A stretch of DNA of 64,000 nucleotides, taken from assembly GCA_020831485.1 (NCBI GenBank), contig JAFIGG010000001.1:124001-188000 (forward strand), written 5' to 3'. Positions 7,431 to 15,572 of the stretch are shown one piece after another. Source of the stretch: Opitutales bacterium (GTDB lineage: Bacteria; Verrucomicrobiota; Verrucomicrobiia; Opitutales; Oceanipulchritudinaceae). Both the position numbers and the translations under genes were made by a program. Numbering within the stretch: position 1 is the first letter of the stretch; every line of letters begins with the position of its first letter. Below the pieces are notes generated by a model. It had not been told where the DNA came from, did not search any database, and saw only the letters and a program-made list of their open reading frames with translations.

Positions 7431-8807
7431 ATGAATCTAAAAAAATGCCCTGACTTTCTGAGAGCGGATCAGTGCCTGAATGACCGTGAAGACCTGACCA
7501 CTTATGCCTTTGATGGCACCGCTGGAATCCGACAGTTGCCCGCCCTGGTGGTCTTTCCGGAATCGACTGCCGAAGTGGCGGATTGCATTCGATGGGCCCG
7601 GGAATGGGGCCTGAATGTTGTTACCCGGGGTTCGGGCACAGGGCTTGCGGGCGGCAGCGTGCCTGCTGACAGCAATGACAGTCTGGTCCTCTGCCTCAAC
7701 CGAATGAACCGGATCCTGGGCCTGGATGTAAAAAACCTCACTCTCCGCGTGGAGCCAGGGGTGATCACCCAAAAGATCAACGAGCACATTGCTCCGCACG
7801 GGCTGTTCTATCCGCCCGACCCCAGTTCGCAGAAGATTTCAACCATCGGCGGCAATGTCGCCAACAATTCAGGGGGCTTGCGCGGGCTCAAATACGGGGT
7901 GACCCGGGATTACGTGATGGCCCTCGAGGTTGTGCTCGCAAGCGGCGAGATTGTCCGGCTGGGCAATGCCTGCGTCAAGGATGTCGCGGGCTACTCGCTG
8001 AAGGAGCTCTTTATCGGCAGCGAGGGAACTCTGGGCGTAGTTACCGAAATCCTGCTCAAACTCATTCCGGCCCCGGCCGCCAAACAAACCCTGCTCGCAA
8101 CCTACGACTCGATGGAAGCCGCCTCGGCAACGGTCTCCGCGATCATCGCCGCCAGGATCGTTCCCTGCACAATGGAGTTCATCGACCGCTTCACCCTGCA
8201 GAGCGTCGAGGCGTTTGCCAAGCTTGGCCTGCCAACGGATTGCGAGGCCGTGCTGTTGATCGAAACCGACGGCCATCCCCAGGCGGTGCAGGAGGAAGCC
8301 GCAGCCATGACTGACATTGCCAGGGCGCAGGGAGCCCTGCAAATCCAGCTGGCGAGGGACGCCGCGCACGCCGAGCAACTGGCCAGTGCACGCAGGTCGG
8401 CTTTTGCAGCTGTTGCCCGGATCCGGCCCACAACCATTCTCGAAGACATCACAGTGCCGCGCAGTCGGCTGGTTGAAATGGTCCGGTTTGTCCAGGAAAC
8501 GGCACGCCAGTACGACCTCAAAATCGCGACTTTCGGCCATTTTGGTGACGGCAATCTGCACCCGACCATTCTCACCGATGAAAAAGACGAAGCGGAAATG
8601 GAACGCGTCGAACAAGCCCTTGAGGCGCTGTTTCAAAAGACGCTCGAACTGGGCGGCACCATTACTGGCGAACACGGTGTTGGCCTGGCCAAGAAAAAGT
8701 TTCTGCAAAAACAGTTTAACGATTACAGCTACGAGCTGCTCAAGCTGGTGAAGCACTCTGTGGATCCGGACAACCTTTTAAACCCCGGAAAAATCTTCGA
8801 TGTCTGA
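7431..8807 (+). CDS. glcD: Glycolate/lactate oxidase FAD subunit GlcD
   Basis: A 458-residue FAD-linked oxidase of the vanillyl-alcohol-oxidase fold. The PCMH-type FAD domain contains GSGTGLAGGSVP near residue 64 and GGNVANNSGG near 142. The C-terminal domain holds FGHFGDGNLHP and GTITGEHGVG, typical of GlcD and D-lactate dehydrogenases. It oxidises glycolate or D-lactate and passes electrons, with GlcF, to the quinone pool at the membrane. The start ATG at 7431 has no clear ribosome binding site. It overlaps glcF by 8 bases. glcE is absent here, as in many two-gene versions, so glycolate versus lactate specificity is open. It is divergent from the BMC operon, which may supply its 2-hydroxyacid substrate. 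Confidence 0.88.
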   Translation: MNLKKCPDFLRADQCLNDREDLTTYAFDGTAGIRQLPALVVFPESTAEVADCIRWAREWGLNVVTRGSGTGLAGGSVPADSNDSLVLCLNRMNRILGLDVKNLTLRVEPGVITQKINEHIAPHGLFYPPDPSSQKISTIGGNVANNSGGLRGLKYGVTRDYVMALEVVLASGEIVRLGNACVKDVAGYSLKELFIGSEGTLGVVTEILLKLIPAPAAKQTLLATYDSMEAASATVSAIIAARIVPCTMEFIDRFTLQSVEAFAKLGLPTDCEAVLLIETDGHPQAVQEEAAAMTDIARAQGALQIQLARDAAHAEQLASARRSAFAAVARIRPTTILEDITVPRSRLVEMVRFVQETARQYDLKIATFGHFGDGNLHPTILTDEKDEAEMERVEQALEALFQKTLELGGTITGEHGVGLAKKKFLQKQFNDYSYELLKLVKHSVDPDNLLNPGKIFDV

Positions 8808-10095
8808 GCGGCTTAAGAAACTCGACTACTCAGTCCTTCAACAATGCATGCACTGCGGCATGTGCCTGCCAAACTGCCCGACCTACGACACCACTGGCAT
8901 TGAGCGCAACAGTCCGCGGGGTCGTATTTCGCTGATGCGGGCCATCGCTGACGATGAACTGGATGTTTCGAAAAAATTCAGTGATGAAATGTATTATTGC
9001 CTCGGCTGCCTGGCCTGCGTGAGTGCCTGTCCGGCTGGCGTCGACTACGCGCACATGTTCGAGAGCGCGCGGGCCGACATCGAGGATGCCGGTTTGCTCG
9101 ACAACCCGCAGCGGCGGTTCTGGCGCTGGTTCACACTGAAGGTTTTGTTCACCCGGCCAAGACTGCTGCGTATAGCTGGACGCTTCTTGTGGCTTTACCA
9201 GGTTTGCGGTCTGCAGCGGCTGCTGCGCAAGCTCCACTTCCTGGGCCTCATGCCGAAACGCCTGCGCGAACTCGAGCGCCAGACGCCATCCGTGCAGTCC
9301 CGATTCTCGCACCAGCTCATCGCCGAATGGGAACACCCGCAGGTTGAGGACAAGCCGCGTTACCGCGTCGGCCTTCTTACCGGCTGCGTCCAGGACCTCG
9401 CTTTCAGCGATATCAACCGCGACACAGCCGATGTATTGCTGGCCAACCACTGCAGCGTGTTCACCCCCAAAGCCCAAGGCTGCTGCGGATCCCTGCACGG
9501 ACACAACGGTGCACCCGATTTGGCTAAAACCCTGGCGCGCCGCCTGATCGATCAATTCCCGCTCGAAGAGCTCGACGCCATCATCTCCAATGCCGGCGGC
9601 TGCGGCAGCCATCTCAAGCATTTTGCCCGCTTGCTGGCGGACGATCCGGCCTATGCAGAACGCGCCCGACAATGGGATCAAAAGCTCAGGGACATTCACG
9701 AGTGGCTGATTGAGATCGGCCTTGCGCCATTCCCAACCCAAAAGGAAACCCTCTCCGCAACCTACCACCCGTCCTGCCATCTGCACCACGGTCAGGGCAT
9801 TCAGAAACAACCCCTTGAGCTTTTGCGCCAGGTCCCCGGGCTGAAGCTGATTCCATTAAAGGAAGCCGACTGGTGCTGCGGCAGCGCCGGCATCTACAAC
9901 ATCACTCAACCCAAACAGGCCGAACTCCTCCAGCAGCGCAAGGCATCCCATATCCGCGCCACAGGCGCCCAGGTAGTATTGACTTCCAACCCCGGCTGCC
10001 ACCTCCAGCTGCAGAATGCAACGGATGCAAAACAACCTGAGTGGAAGGTGATGCACCCAGTTTCACTGATCGCCCGAGCTTACCGACATTCCTAA
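8800..10095 (+). CDS. glcF: Glycolate oxidase iron-sulfur subunit GlcF
   Basis: A 431-residue iron-sulfur protein. Two ferredoxin-like 4Fe-4S motifs lie near the N-terminus (CMHCGMCLPNCP and CLGCLACVSACP). They are followed by two CCG domains of the heterodisulfide-reductase/GlcF type (TGCVQDLAFS with GCCGSLHGHNG, then SCHLHHGQGI with WCCGSAGIYN). It takes electrons from the FAD subunit GlcD and passes them to quinone. The ATG at 8800 overlaps the glcD stop, so the two are co-translated. The length is close to the E. coli protein (about 407), with a short insertion in the middle. The gene ends without a visible terminator, convergent with kbl. Confidence 0.9.
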   Translation: MSERLKKLDYSVLQQCMHCGMCLPNCPTYDTTGIERNSPRGRISLMRAIADDELDVSKKFSDEMYYCLGCLACVSACPAGVDYAHMFESARADIEDAGLLDNPQRRFWRWFTLKVLFTRPRLLRIAGRFLWLYQVCGLQRLLRKLHFLGLMPKRLRELERQTPSVQSRFSHQLIAEWEHPQVEDKPRYRVGLLTGCVQDLAFSDINRDTADVLLANHCSVFTPKAQGCCGSLHGHNGAPDLAKTLARRLIDQFPLEELDAIISNAGGCGSHLKHFARLLADDPAYAERARQWDQKLRDIHEWLIEIGLAPFPTQKETLSATYHPSCHLHHGQGIQKQPLELLRQVPGLKLIPLKEADWCCGSAGIYNITQPKQAELLQQRKASHIRATGAQVVLTSNPGCHLQLQNATDAKQPEWKVMHPVSLIARAYRHS

Positions 10096-10221
10096 GCACC
10101 GCTTTCAAAGGAAGAAGCCATACCGTACACCTATCCATCGGTATCCGCCACAACCTCAGCGAAGCGCTATCGCGCATCCGCCACTGCCTCACAACCCCAC
10201 AGCCAACAATTCCACCATCGA

Positions 10222-11424
10222 CTACTCCACCAACCCAAGCGCTTCTTTCACCTCCGCAAAAGCCGCCAAGGCTAAATCCAGATCCTCACGGCTGTGGGCG
10301 GCGGAAACTTGGGTGCGGATGCGGGCAAGTCCCTTGGGAACCACCGGATAGAAAAAGCCGACCACGTAAACACCTTTTTCCAGCATGCGGGAAGCAAACT
10401 TCTGGGCGAGCTTGGCGTCGCCAAGCATGATAGGCACAATCGGGTGTTCGCCCGGCAGGACCTCAAGGCCAACCTCCTCAAGACCTCGGCGATAATAAGC
10501 GGTGTTGGCCTGAAGGCGGTCCCGCAGGTCGGTCGACGCTTTCAAAAGTTCGATAACTTTCAAGGAAGCCGCTACAATCGGAGGTGCCAAAGTATTGGAA
10601 AACAAATAGGGCCGCGAACGCTGCCGCAACAGGTCGATAATCTCTTTCCTCCCTGTCGCGAAGCCTCCGGATGCGCCGCCAAGGGCTTTGCCAAGAGTTC
10701 CGGTAATGATGTCGACCCGGCCAAGCACATCACAATGCTCATGGGTGCCACGGCCCCTTCTACCCATGAATCCGGCACCATGGCAATCGTCGATCATCAC
10801 CAGCGCTCCGTAACGCTCCGCGAGGTCACAAATGCCTTTGAGGTCGGCGATAGTTCCATCCATCGAAAATACCGCATCGGTCGCAATGAGTTTAAAGCGC
10901 GCACCGTTGGCCTCTGCTTCCTTTAATTTCGCCTCAAGATCCTCAAGGTCATTGTTGCGGTAACGGTAGCGCTGGGCCTTGCACAGGCGAATGCCATCGA
11001 TAATGCTGGCATGATTAAGAGCATCGCTGATCACGGCATCCTCGTTGCTCAGCAGGACTTCAAACAAGCCGCCGTTTGCATCGAAACAAGATGGGTAAAG
11101 GATTGTCTCCTCCGTCTCGAAGAAGGCCGACAGTGCTGCCTCCAAATCCTTATGCTGTTGCTGCGTACCACAGATAAAGCGTACACTCGCCATGCCGAAC
11201 CCATACTTCTCCAAAGCTTCACTTGCAGCTGCAAGAACACTGGGATGATTCGCCAGGCCCAGATAATTGTTCGCACAAAGGTTCAGCACCGAGCGTCCAT
11301 CGGCAAGCGCAACGCGGGCATCCTGTGGCGTCGTGATCGCATGCTCATTCTTATGCAGCCCCGCACCGCGGATCGCATCCAATTCCCCTGACAAATAATT
11401 TCTAAAGTCCTCGTTCATATTCAT
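10222..11424 (-). CDS. kbl: 2-amino-3-ketobutyrate CoA ligase (glycine C-acetyltransferase)
   Basis: A 400-residue fold-type I PLP enzyme of the alpha-oxoamine synthase family, close in pattern to E. coli Kbl (398). Visible marks: [13 protein letters not shown] near residue 49, [11 protein letters not shown] with the PLP-contact Asp and His near 212-215, and the Schiff-base Lys246 in [10 protein letters not shown]. It cleaves 2-amino-3-ketobutyrate with CoA to glycine and acetyl-CoA in the cytoplasm. It lies downstream of tdh (83-bp gap containing short CACAGCC repeats), the usual threonine-degradation pair. An AGAGG site precedes two alternative ATGs at 11424 and 11418. It is unusual that the pair follows glycosidase and epimerase genes in one orientation. 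Confidence 0.93.
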   Translation of the reverse strand: MNMNEDFRNYLSGELDAIRGAGLHKNEHAITTPQDARVALADGRSVLNLCANNYLGLANHPSVLAAASEALEKYGFGMASVRFICGTQQQHKDLEAALSAFFETEETILYPSCFDANGGLFEVLLSNEDAVISDALNHASIIDGIRLCKAQRYRYRNNDLEDLEAKLKEAEANGARFKLIATDAVFSMDGTIADLKGICDLAERYGALVMIDDCHGAGFMGRRGRGTHEHCDVLGRVDIITGTLGKALGGASGGFATGRKEIIDLLRQRSRPYLFSNTLAPPIVAASLKVIELLKASTDLRDRLQANTAYYRRGLEEVGLEVLPGEHPIVPIMLGDAKLAQKFASRMLEKGVYVVGFFYPVVPKGLARIRTQVSAAHSREDLDLALAAFAEVKEALGLVE

Positions 11425-11507
11425 TGCCTCTTTAATCCCGAACGGCTATCTCCCGTCCGCTACAAATCCCAATCCCAGCCCCACAGCCCACAGCCCACAG
11501 AAAACCG

Positions 11508-12542
11508 TCACTCCTGCTCCGCCCAGTCCATGACGATCTTTCCGGACTTGCCGCTTTTCATCAACTCAAAGCCCTTTGCAAAATCGGTATAATGGATGCG
11601 GTGAGTAATCACCGGCGAAATGTTGAGTCCGCCCTGGATCATCACGGTCATCTTGTACCAGGTCTCATACATCTCGCGACCGTATATGCCTTTAAGGGTG
11701 ATCATGTTGAAGATCACTTTGTTCCAGTCGATATCAACCTTGTCCGGCAGGATGCCCAGCAGGGCTATTTTTCCCCCGTGACACATCACGTCAATCATAC
11801 CATCCAGAGCTTGGGCGCTGCCCGACATTTCGAGGCCAACATCAAATCCCTCTTCCATGCCGAGGTCCTTCATAACCTCCTCGAGGCTCTTTTCCCGCGG
11901 ATCGATAGCCAGTGTTGCCCCCATCCTGCGCGCCACATCGAGGCGGTAGGGATTCAGGTCTGTCACCACCACGTGCCGGGCTCCGGCATGACGCACAATC
12001 GCCGCGGCCATGCAACCGATCGGGCCGGCACCGGTAATCAGCACATCCTCGCCCAGCACTTCAAAACTGAGGGCCGTATGAGTTGCATTCCCCAGAGGAT
12101 CAAAACAGGAAAGGATTTCCAGCGGGATGTTCGGATCGGCGTGCCAGACATTGGTTACCGGGATGGACAGGTATTCTGCAAAGCAGCCGTCACGGTTGAC
12201 CCCCACTCCGACCGTATCACGGCAAAGGTGGCGGCGACCAGCGCGGCAGTTGCGGCAGCGACCGCAGACGATGTGACCTTCACCCGACACGATCTCACCC
12301 TTGCGCACATCATGCACATTGCTGCCGAAGTCCACCACCTGGCCAACAAATTCGTGGCCGATGGTCATCGGCGGCTTGATCGTCTGCTGGGCCCAGTCGT
12401 CCCAACTGTCAATGTGCACATCGGTGCCACAAATGGACGTCTTCAGGATCCGGATAAGGACATCGTTGGCTCCCATCTTCGGTTCCGGCACATTGATCAG
12501 TTCAAGCCCGGGACCTAGTTTACTTTTAACTATTGCTTTCAA
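11508..12542 (-). CDS. tdh: L-threonine 3-dehydrogenase
   Basis: A 344-residue zinc-dependent medium-chain dehydrogenase. Catalytic zinc ligands Cys38, His63 and Glu64 are visible (SICGTD; IGHEFVG), and the structural zinc is bound by Cys93, 96, 99 and 107. The Rossmann glycine motif is GAGPIGCMA. Length and motifs match E. coli Tdh (341). It oxidises L-threonine to 2-amino-3-ketobutyrate, the substrate of the downstream kbl product. The start is a TTG at 12542, supported by the conserved MKAI beginning and an AAAGAG upstream; no suitable ATG lies nearby. It begins 6 bases after the GH105-type gene. Related sugar-alcohol dehydrogenases exist, so another substrate is possible, but the kbl pairing favours threonine. 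Confidence 0.9.
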   Translation of the reverse strand: MKAIVKSKLGPGLELINVPEPKMGANDVLIRILKTSICGTDVHIDSWDDWAQQTIKPPMTIGHEFVGQVVDFGSNVHDVRKGEIVSGEGHIVCGRCRNCRAGRRHLCRDTVGVGVNRDGCFAEYLSIPVTNVWHADPNIPLEILSCFDPLGNATHTALSFEVLGEDVLITGAGPIGCMAAAIVRHAGARHVVVTDLNPYRLDVARRMGATLAIDPREKSLEEVMKDLGMEEGFDVGLEMSGSAQALDGMIDVMCHGGKIALLGILPDKVDIDWNKVIFNMITLKGIYGREMYETWYKMTVMIQGGLNISPVITHRIHYTDFAKGFELMKSGKSGKIVMDWAEQE

Positions 12543-12548
12543 TGTATT

Positions 12549-13646
12549 TTATCTCTTTAGCCGGGAATACGCTTCGCAGGCACTCAAAAAGGGGCCATGC
12601 CCCCAAGGCACAATGGCGTTCACCGGCATCTGTTTATAGTGTTCCACGTTGAGGCTCGGAAAGGTCTCAAAACTCACACCCAGAAAACGACCATCTTCCT
12701 TTGCATGCTTCCACATGGCAGCCCAGGCCTTTTCAAAAGCCTGGTCGTACTCAACCTCCAGCCATCCAGACAGCTTTGCCTCTGCATATCCCTTTACGAA
12801 GAAGGCAGCTACCGAACTTTCAAGATAAGCATCCGGAGCGTCCACCACTGTGTGCCAGTCTCCGGATGAATGCTGGTAGCGAACCATCGACTGGAAAAGC
12901 TGATTCAGAACCGGTACAAACTTATCGAGGAAACCGGAGTCATTTTTAAACACCTTGAGTGTTTCGATAATTCCGAGCATTGCCCAGCCCTGACCTCTGC
13001 CCCAGTGCACACCGTTAGGCTTTCCCTGTCGTTCAATCCAAAAATGGTGGAACAAACACGCGTCGTCATCCCAGACAAGCTCCATTTGGCCCGACAAGGT
13101 TGCGAAGGCTTCGTCCTTGTAGCGTCCATCCCCTGTGACTTCAAACAGGTGCGCAAAAAAGGGTGCCTGGAAATGCATGGAATCGACAAAGACACATGGA
13201 CCAGCCGAATCAGTTCTCAATTCTTGCCGCACGCTCTCCAGCTCAGGATCGTATTGCGGATGATCTTCAGGCAATTCAGGAGGCAATTCAATATGCGCAT
13301 CTTCATAATGCACCGGGCAACCATTGGGGAGCCTGCGAAAGGCACTCAAATACTCGGCAAGCCGAAGTGCAGCTTCAAGCAAGGCTGGATCTTTGTATTT
13401 TCGGTAGCTCTCTATCAAAGCCTGGCCCGCAGCCGTATGGTCAAACATTCGCCGGGGTTCAGACCGGGCAGACCAGCCTTTTAAAAGTCCGTAGACGTAA
13501 TCCCAGCAGGCGGGATCACCAGTCAATTCGGCGGCTCTTATTAAGCCCTCCAGGCCTGCCGAATCGCCCCAGAACCAAAGTTTCCACGGGTAGCCCATCA
13601 GTTTCTGAGCGGCGTTCTGACATGTTCTTATTGAAGTGGAATCCAT
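12549..13646 (-). CDS. GH88/GH105-type unsaturated glucuronyl/rhamnogalacturonyl hydrolase
   Basis: A 365-residue (alpha/alpha)6-barrel protein. HWGRGQGWAMLG (around residue 218) matches the W-G-R-G-N/Q-G-W signature of GH105 and GH88. Asp155 in VFVDSMHF fits the catalytic acid position, and Asp69 in MFDHTAAG is a second conserved Asp. These enzymes hydrate the 4,5-unsaturated uronate left by polysaccharide lyases and release a keto sugar. No signal peptide is seen, so the substrate would be an imported disaccharide. Neighbours at 12 and 6 bases show it is internal to the operon. It implies that pectin, ulvan or a similar lyase-cleaved polymer feeds this pathway. Confident at family level; the polymer is not known. 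Confidence 0.85.
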   Translation of the reverse strand: MDSTSIRTCQNAAQKLMGYPWKLWFWGDSAGLEGLIRAAELTGDPACWDYVYGLLKGWSARSEPRRMFDHTAAGQALIESYRKYKDPALLEAALRLAEYLSAFRRLPNGCPVHYEDAHIELPPELPEDHPQYDPELESVRQELRTDSAGPCVFVDSMHFQAPFFAHLFEVTGDGRYKDEAFATLSGQMELVWDDDACLFHHFWIERQGKPNGVHWGRGQGWAMLGIIETLKVFKNDSGFLDKFVPVLNQLFQSMVRYQHSSGDWHTVVDAPDAYLESSVAAFFVKGYAEAKLSGWLEVEYDQAFEKAWAAMWKHAKEDGRFLGVSFETFPSLNVEHYKQMPVNAIVPWGHGPFLSACEAYSRLKR

Positions 13647-13658
13647 AAGATAGAAATT

Positions 13659-14759
13659 TTATTTCTTAACAGCGATGCCAATCTGGTCGGACTTGAGGAA
13701 CTGACCTTCAAAAGGATTCAAGGCCGAACAAAACCCAAACTCAAAACGCGTGGATTTGTGTTCGCCAGGTTTCAGAACCGGCAACACGCCTTTCCCTGCG
13801 AGGTTGTGAAGTCCACCCCCAATCGGACAATTGAAGGGTTCGAGTGCCAATAAATACTCGCGACCCCAAAGCGGGTAATTCGGCCAGCCTGAGCAAACTT
13901 CCCACTCCCAGAGGTATGGAAAGGCCTCCCGGTCCCAACTCATCCCAAATCCAAAACCCAGATCCGGATTCCGGATCGCAACTCTGCCAGGTTCAGCACT
14001 GCTGAGTGCTACCTCAAAATTGTCCCAGGTGCCTGAATCGGCTCCTGGCACTGATCGCAGGTCGACATCGTCGCCGTCCACTGTTTTGACAATGGGTTTA
14101 TCCGATTTCTGATCCGGCATCAGCCGCGGTTGCGAGATTTCGCTCCGTTCCCGGGTCGAGTAATTGCCCGCGGGAAGGTCCAGGACACAAGCCTCGGAAA
14201 GAAACGGTGCTCCAAAGGATGGATGGTGACCCCAGGCGTACTCTAGTTCCAAAGGCGAAAGGTTCGTTATGGTTTCATCAAACGCCACTTGGGCCTCCCC
14301 TTCGTTCAAGGATATACGCCGCTCCAGGCGAAAAGGATTGCGCCGACATTCAACGAAAAATCGGACCTCAATGCGTTCCTTGCTCTGGCTGATGATCTCG
14401 TATTCCCATGGCAGGATTGAAACCTCTCCGTGCAGTGTCCCCTGCCCCAGCCGATGCGCTCCCACGGTGTTGCCCGTCGGAAAGCTTTCCTGCCATCCGC
14501 CGACAAAAAAATCAAAAAAAGAGTCCCAGCCTTGTGCAGTCTCAGGAATAAAGCGTTCAAGATTCGGCAGTTCCCGTTTACTGTGCCAGAGAACATCGAT
14601 GTCAAAAGGCTTGAAGCGGAACTCAGTTATGTCGGCGCCTTTGCTCAACAGAACCGTCAGGCGCACCAGCGAGTTTTCTATGGACACAACATCGTGGCCC
14701 TTGAGTCGATAACTCTGGAGACGGCATCCATGATATTTACTGTCTAATGTATTCGTCAT
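13659..14759 (-). CDS. Aldose-1-epimerase-like protein
   Basis: A 366-residue protein with the galactose-mutarotase beta-sandwich pattern: LLSKGADITEFRFKP early (residues about 37-51), GGWQESFPTGN, EYAWGHHPSFG with paired His in the mutarotase catalytic region, WEWEVCSGWP, and LALEPFN with a Glu near residue 316. It may interconvert anomers of the sugar released by the neighbouring hydrolase or be a DUF4432-like relative. It is a different subgroup from the epimerase-like protein at 413-1363. The gene lies between the SDR gene (25 bases) and the GH105-type gene (12 bases) in the same operon. Specific sugar unknown. Confidence 0.75.
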   Translation of the reverse strand: MTNTLDSKYHGCRLQSYRLKGHDVVSIENSLVRLTVLLSKGADITEFRFKPFDIDVLWHSKRELPNLERFIPETAQGWDSFFDFFVGGWQESFPTGNTVGAHRLGQGTLHGEVSILPWEYEIISQSKERIEVRFFVECRRNPFRLERRISLNEGEAQVAFDETITNLSPLELEYAWGHHPSFGAPFLSEACVLDLPAGNYSTRERSEISQPRLMPDQKSDKPIVKTVDGDDVDLRSVPGADSGTWDNFEVALSSAEPGRVAIRNPDLGFGFGMSWDREAFPYLWEWEVCSGWPNYPLWGREYLLALEPFNCPIGGGLHNLAGKGVLPVLKPGEHKSTRFEFGFCSALNPFEGQFLKSDQIGIAVKK

Positions 14760-14784
14760 AATTTGTCATTCTTGGTGATTAAAT

Positions 14785-15552
14785 TCAGACAGACAACCAG
14801 CCCCCGTCGACCCTCAGCACCGTCCCCGTAATGTAGCCTGCGAGGGGGCTCGCGAGAAAGAGAACGGCTTCAGCCACCTCCTCCGGTTTTCCTTCACGCT
14901 TGAGTGCAGTCATTGACCGCAATGCCTCGGCTGCCGCCTCTTCGTCGGCGAAGCTCCAGGCAACGCCCTCCGTGCGTATCCATCCAGGAGCAACCGCATT
15001 CACTCGAATCCCCAAGCCCCCCCACTCAATCGCCAGCTTTGAAGTTAAGTTTTCAATGGCGGCCTTTGTTGTGCTGTAGGATGCCGCATTGCGCGGGATG
15101 CTCGCATGGACCGAACTAATATTGACTATGTTTCCCCCGCTGTTCTCAGACATCAATTGCCTAGCCACTCTACACATGCGAACAGTACCCAAAACATTGA
15201 CTTTCCAATGGCCTTCCCACTCATCGTCAGTCAACTGATCAAAAGGCAGACTGGTGGCATCGCTGGTGACCGCCGCACAATTCACCAGGATATCGAGGCC
15301 CTGGTAAACCTCACGGACCAAGTCCGTAGCTTTTTGAATGTCCTTCGACTGGGTGAGGTCTCCGTACATGAAAAGGATCGCATCCGGGGTTTCCACGGAG
15401 GGTTTCACTTCCCGAAGCAATGCTTCAGCCTTTTCGGCATTGCAGTCCATGACCAAACCGCGGGCTCCCTTTTCAACAAGCTTTTTAACAACGGCCCGAC
15501 CAATGCCGGAGGCACCGCCGGTCACCAAAAATCGTTTTCCTTCCAAATTCAT
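14785..15552 (-). CDS. SDR-family oxidoreductase
   Basis: A 255-residue classical short-chain dehydrogenase of normal length. TGGASGIG at about residues 11-18 binds NAD(P); NCAAV stands in place of the more usual NNAG; the catalytic Ser is in NISSVHAS and Tyr/Lys in YSTTKAA. VNAVAPGWIRTEG and the C-terminal GTVLRVDGGW are standard late motifs. It probably oxidises or reduces a sugar, sugar acid or keto intermediate made by the operon. It lies 20 bases downstream of the glycosidase-like gene and 25 before the epimerase-like gene. The family is sure, the substrate is not. Confidence 0.9.
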   Translation of the reverse strand: MNLEGKRFLVTGGASGIGRAVVKKLVEKGARGLVMDCNAEKAEALLREVKPSVETPDAILFMYGDLTQSKDIQKATDLVREVYQGLDILVNCAAVTSDATSLPFDQLTDDEWEGHWKVNVLGTVRMCRVARQLMSENSGGNIVNISSVHASIPRNAASYSTTKAAIENLTSKLAIEWGGLGIRVNAVAPGWIRTEGVAWSFADEEAAAEALRSMTALKREGKPEEVAEAVLFLASPLAGYITGTVLRVDGGWLSV

Positions 15553-15572
15553 GCTATCGAGTGGGCTAAGAG

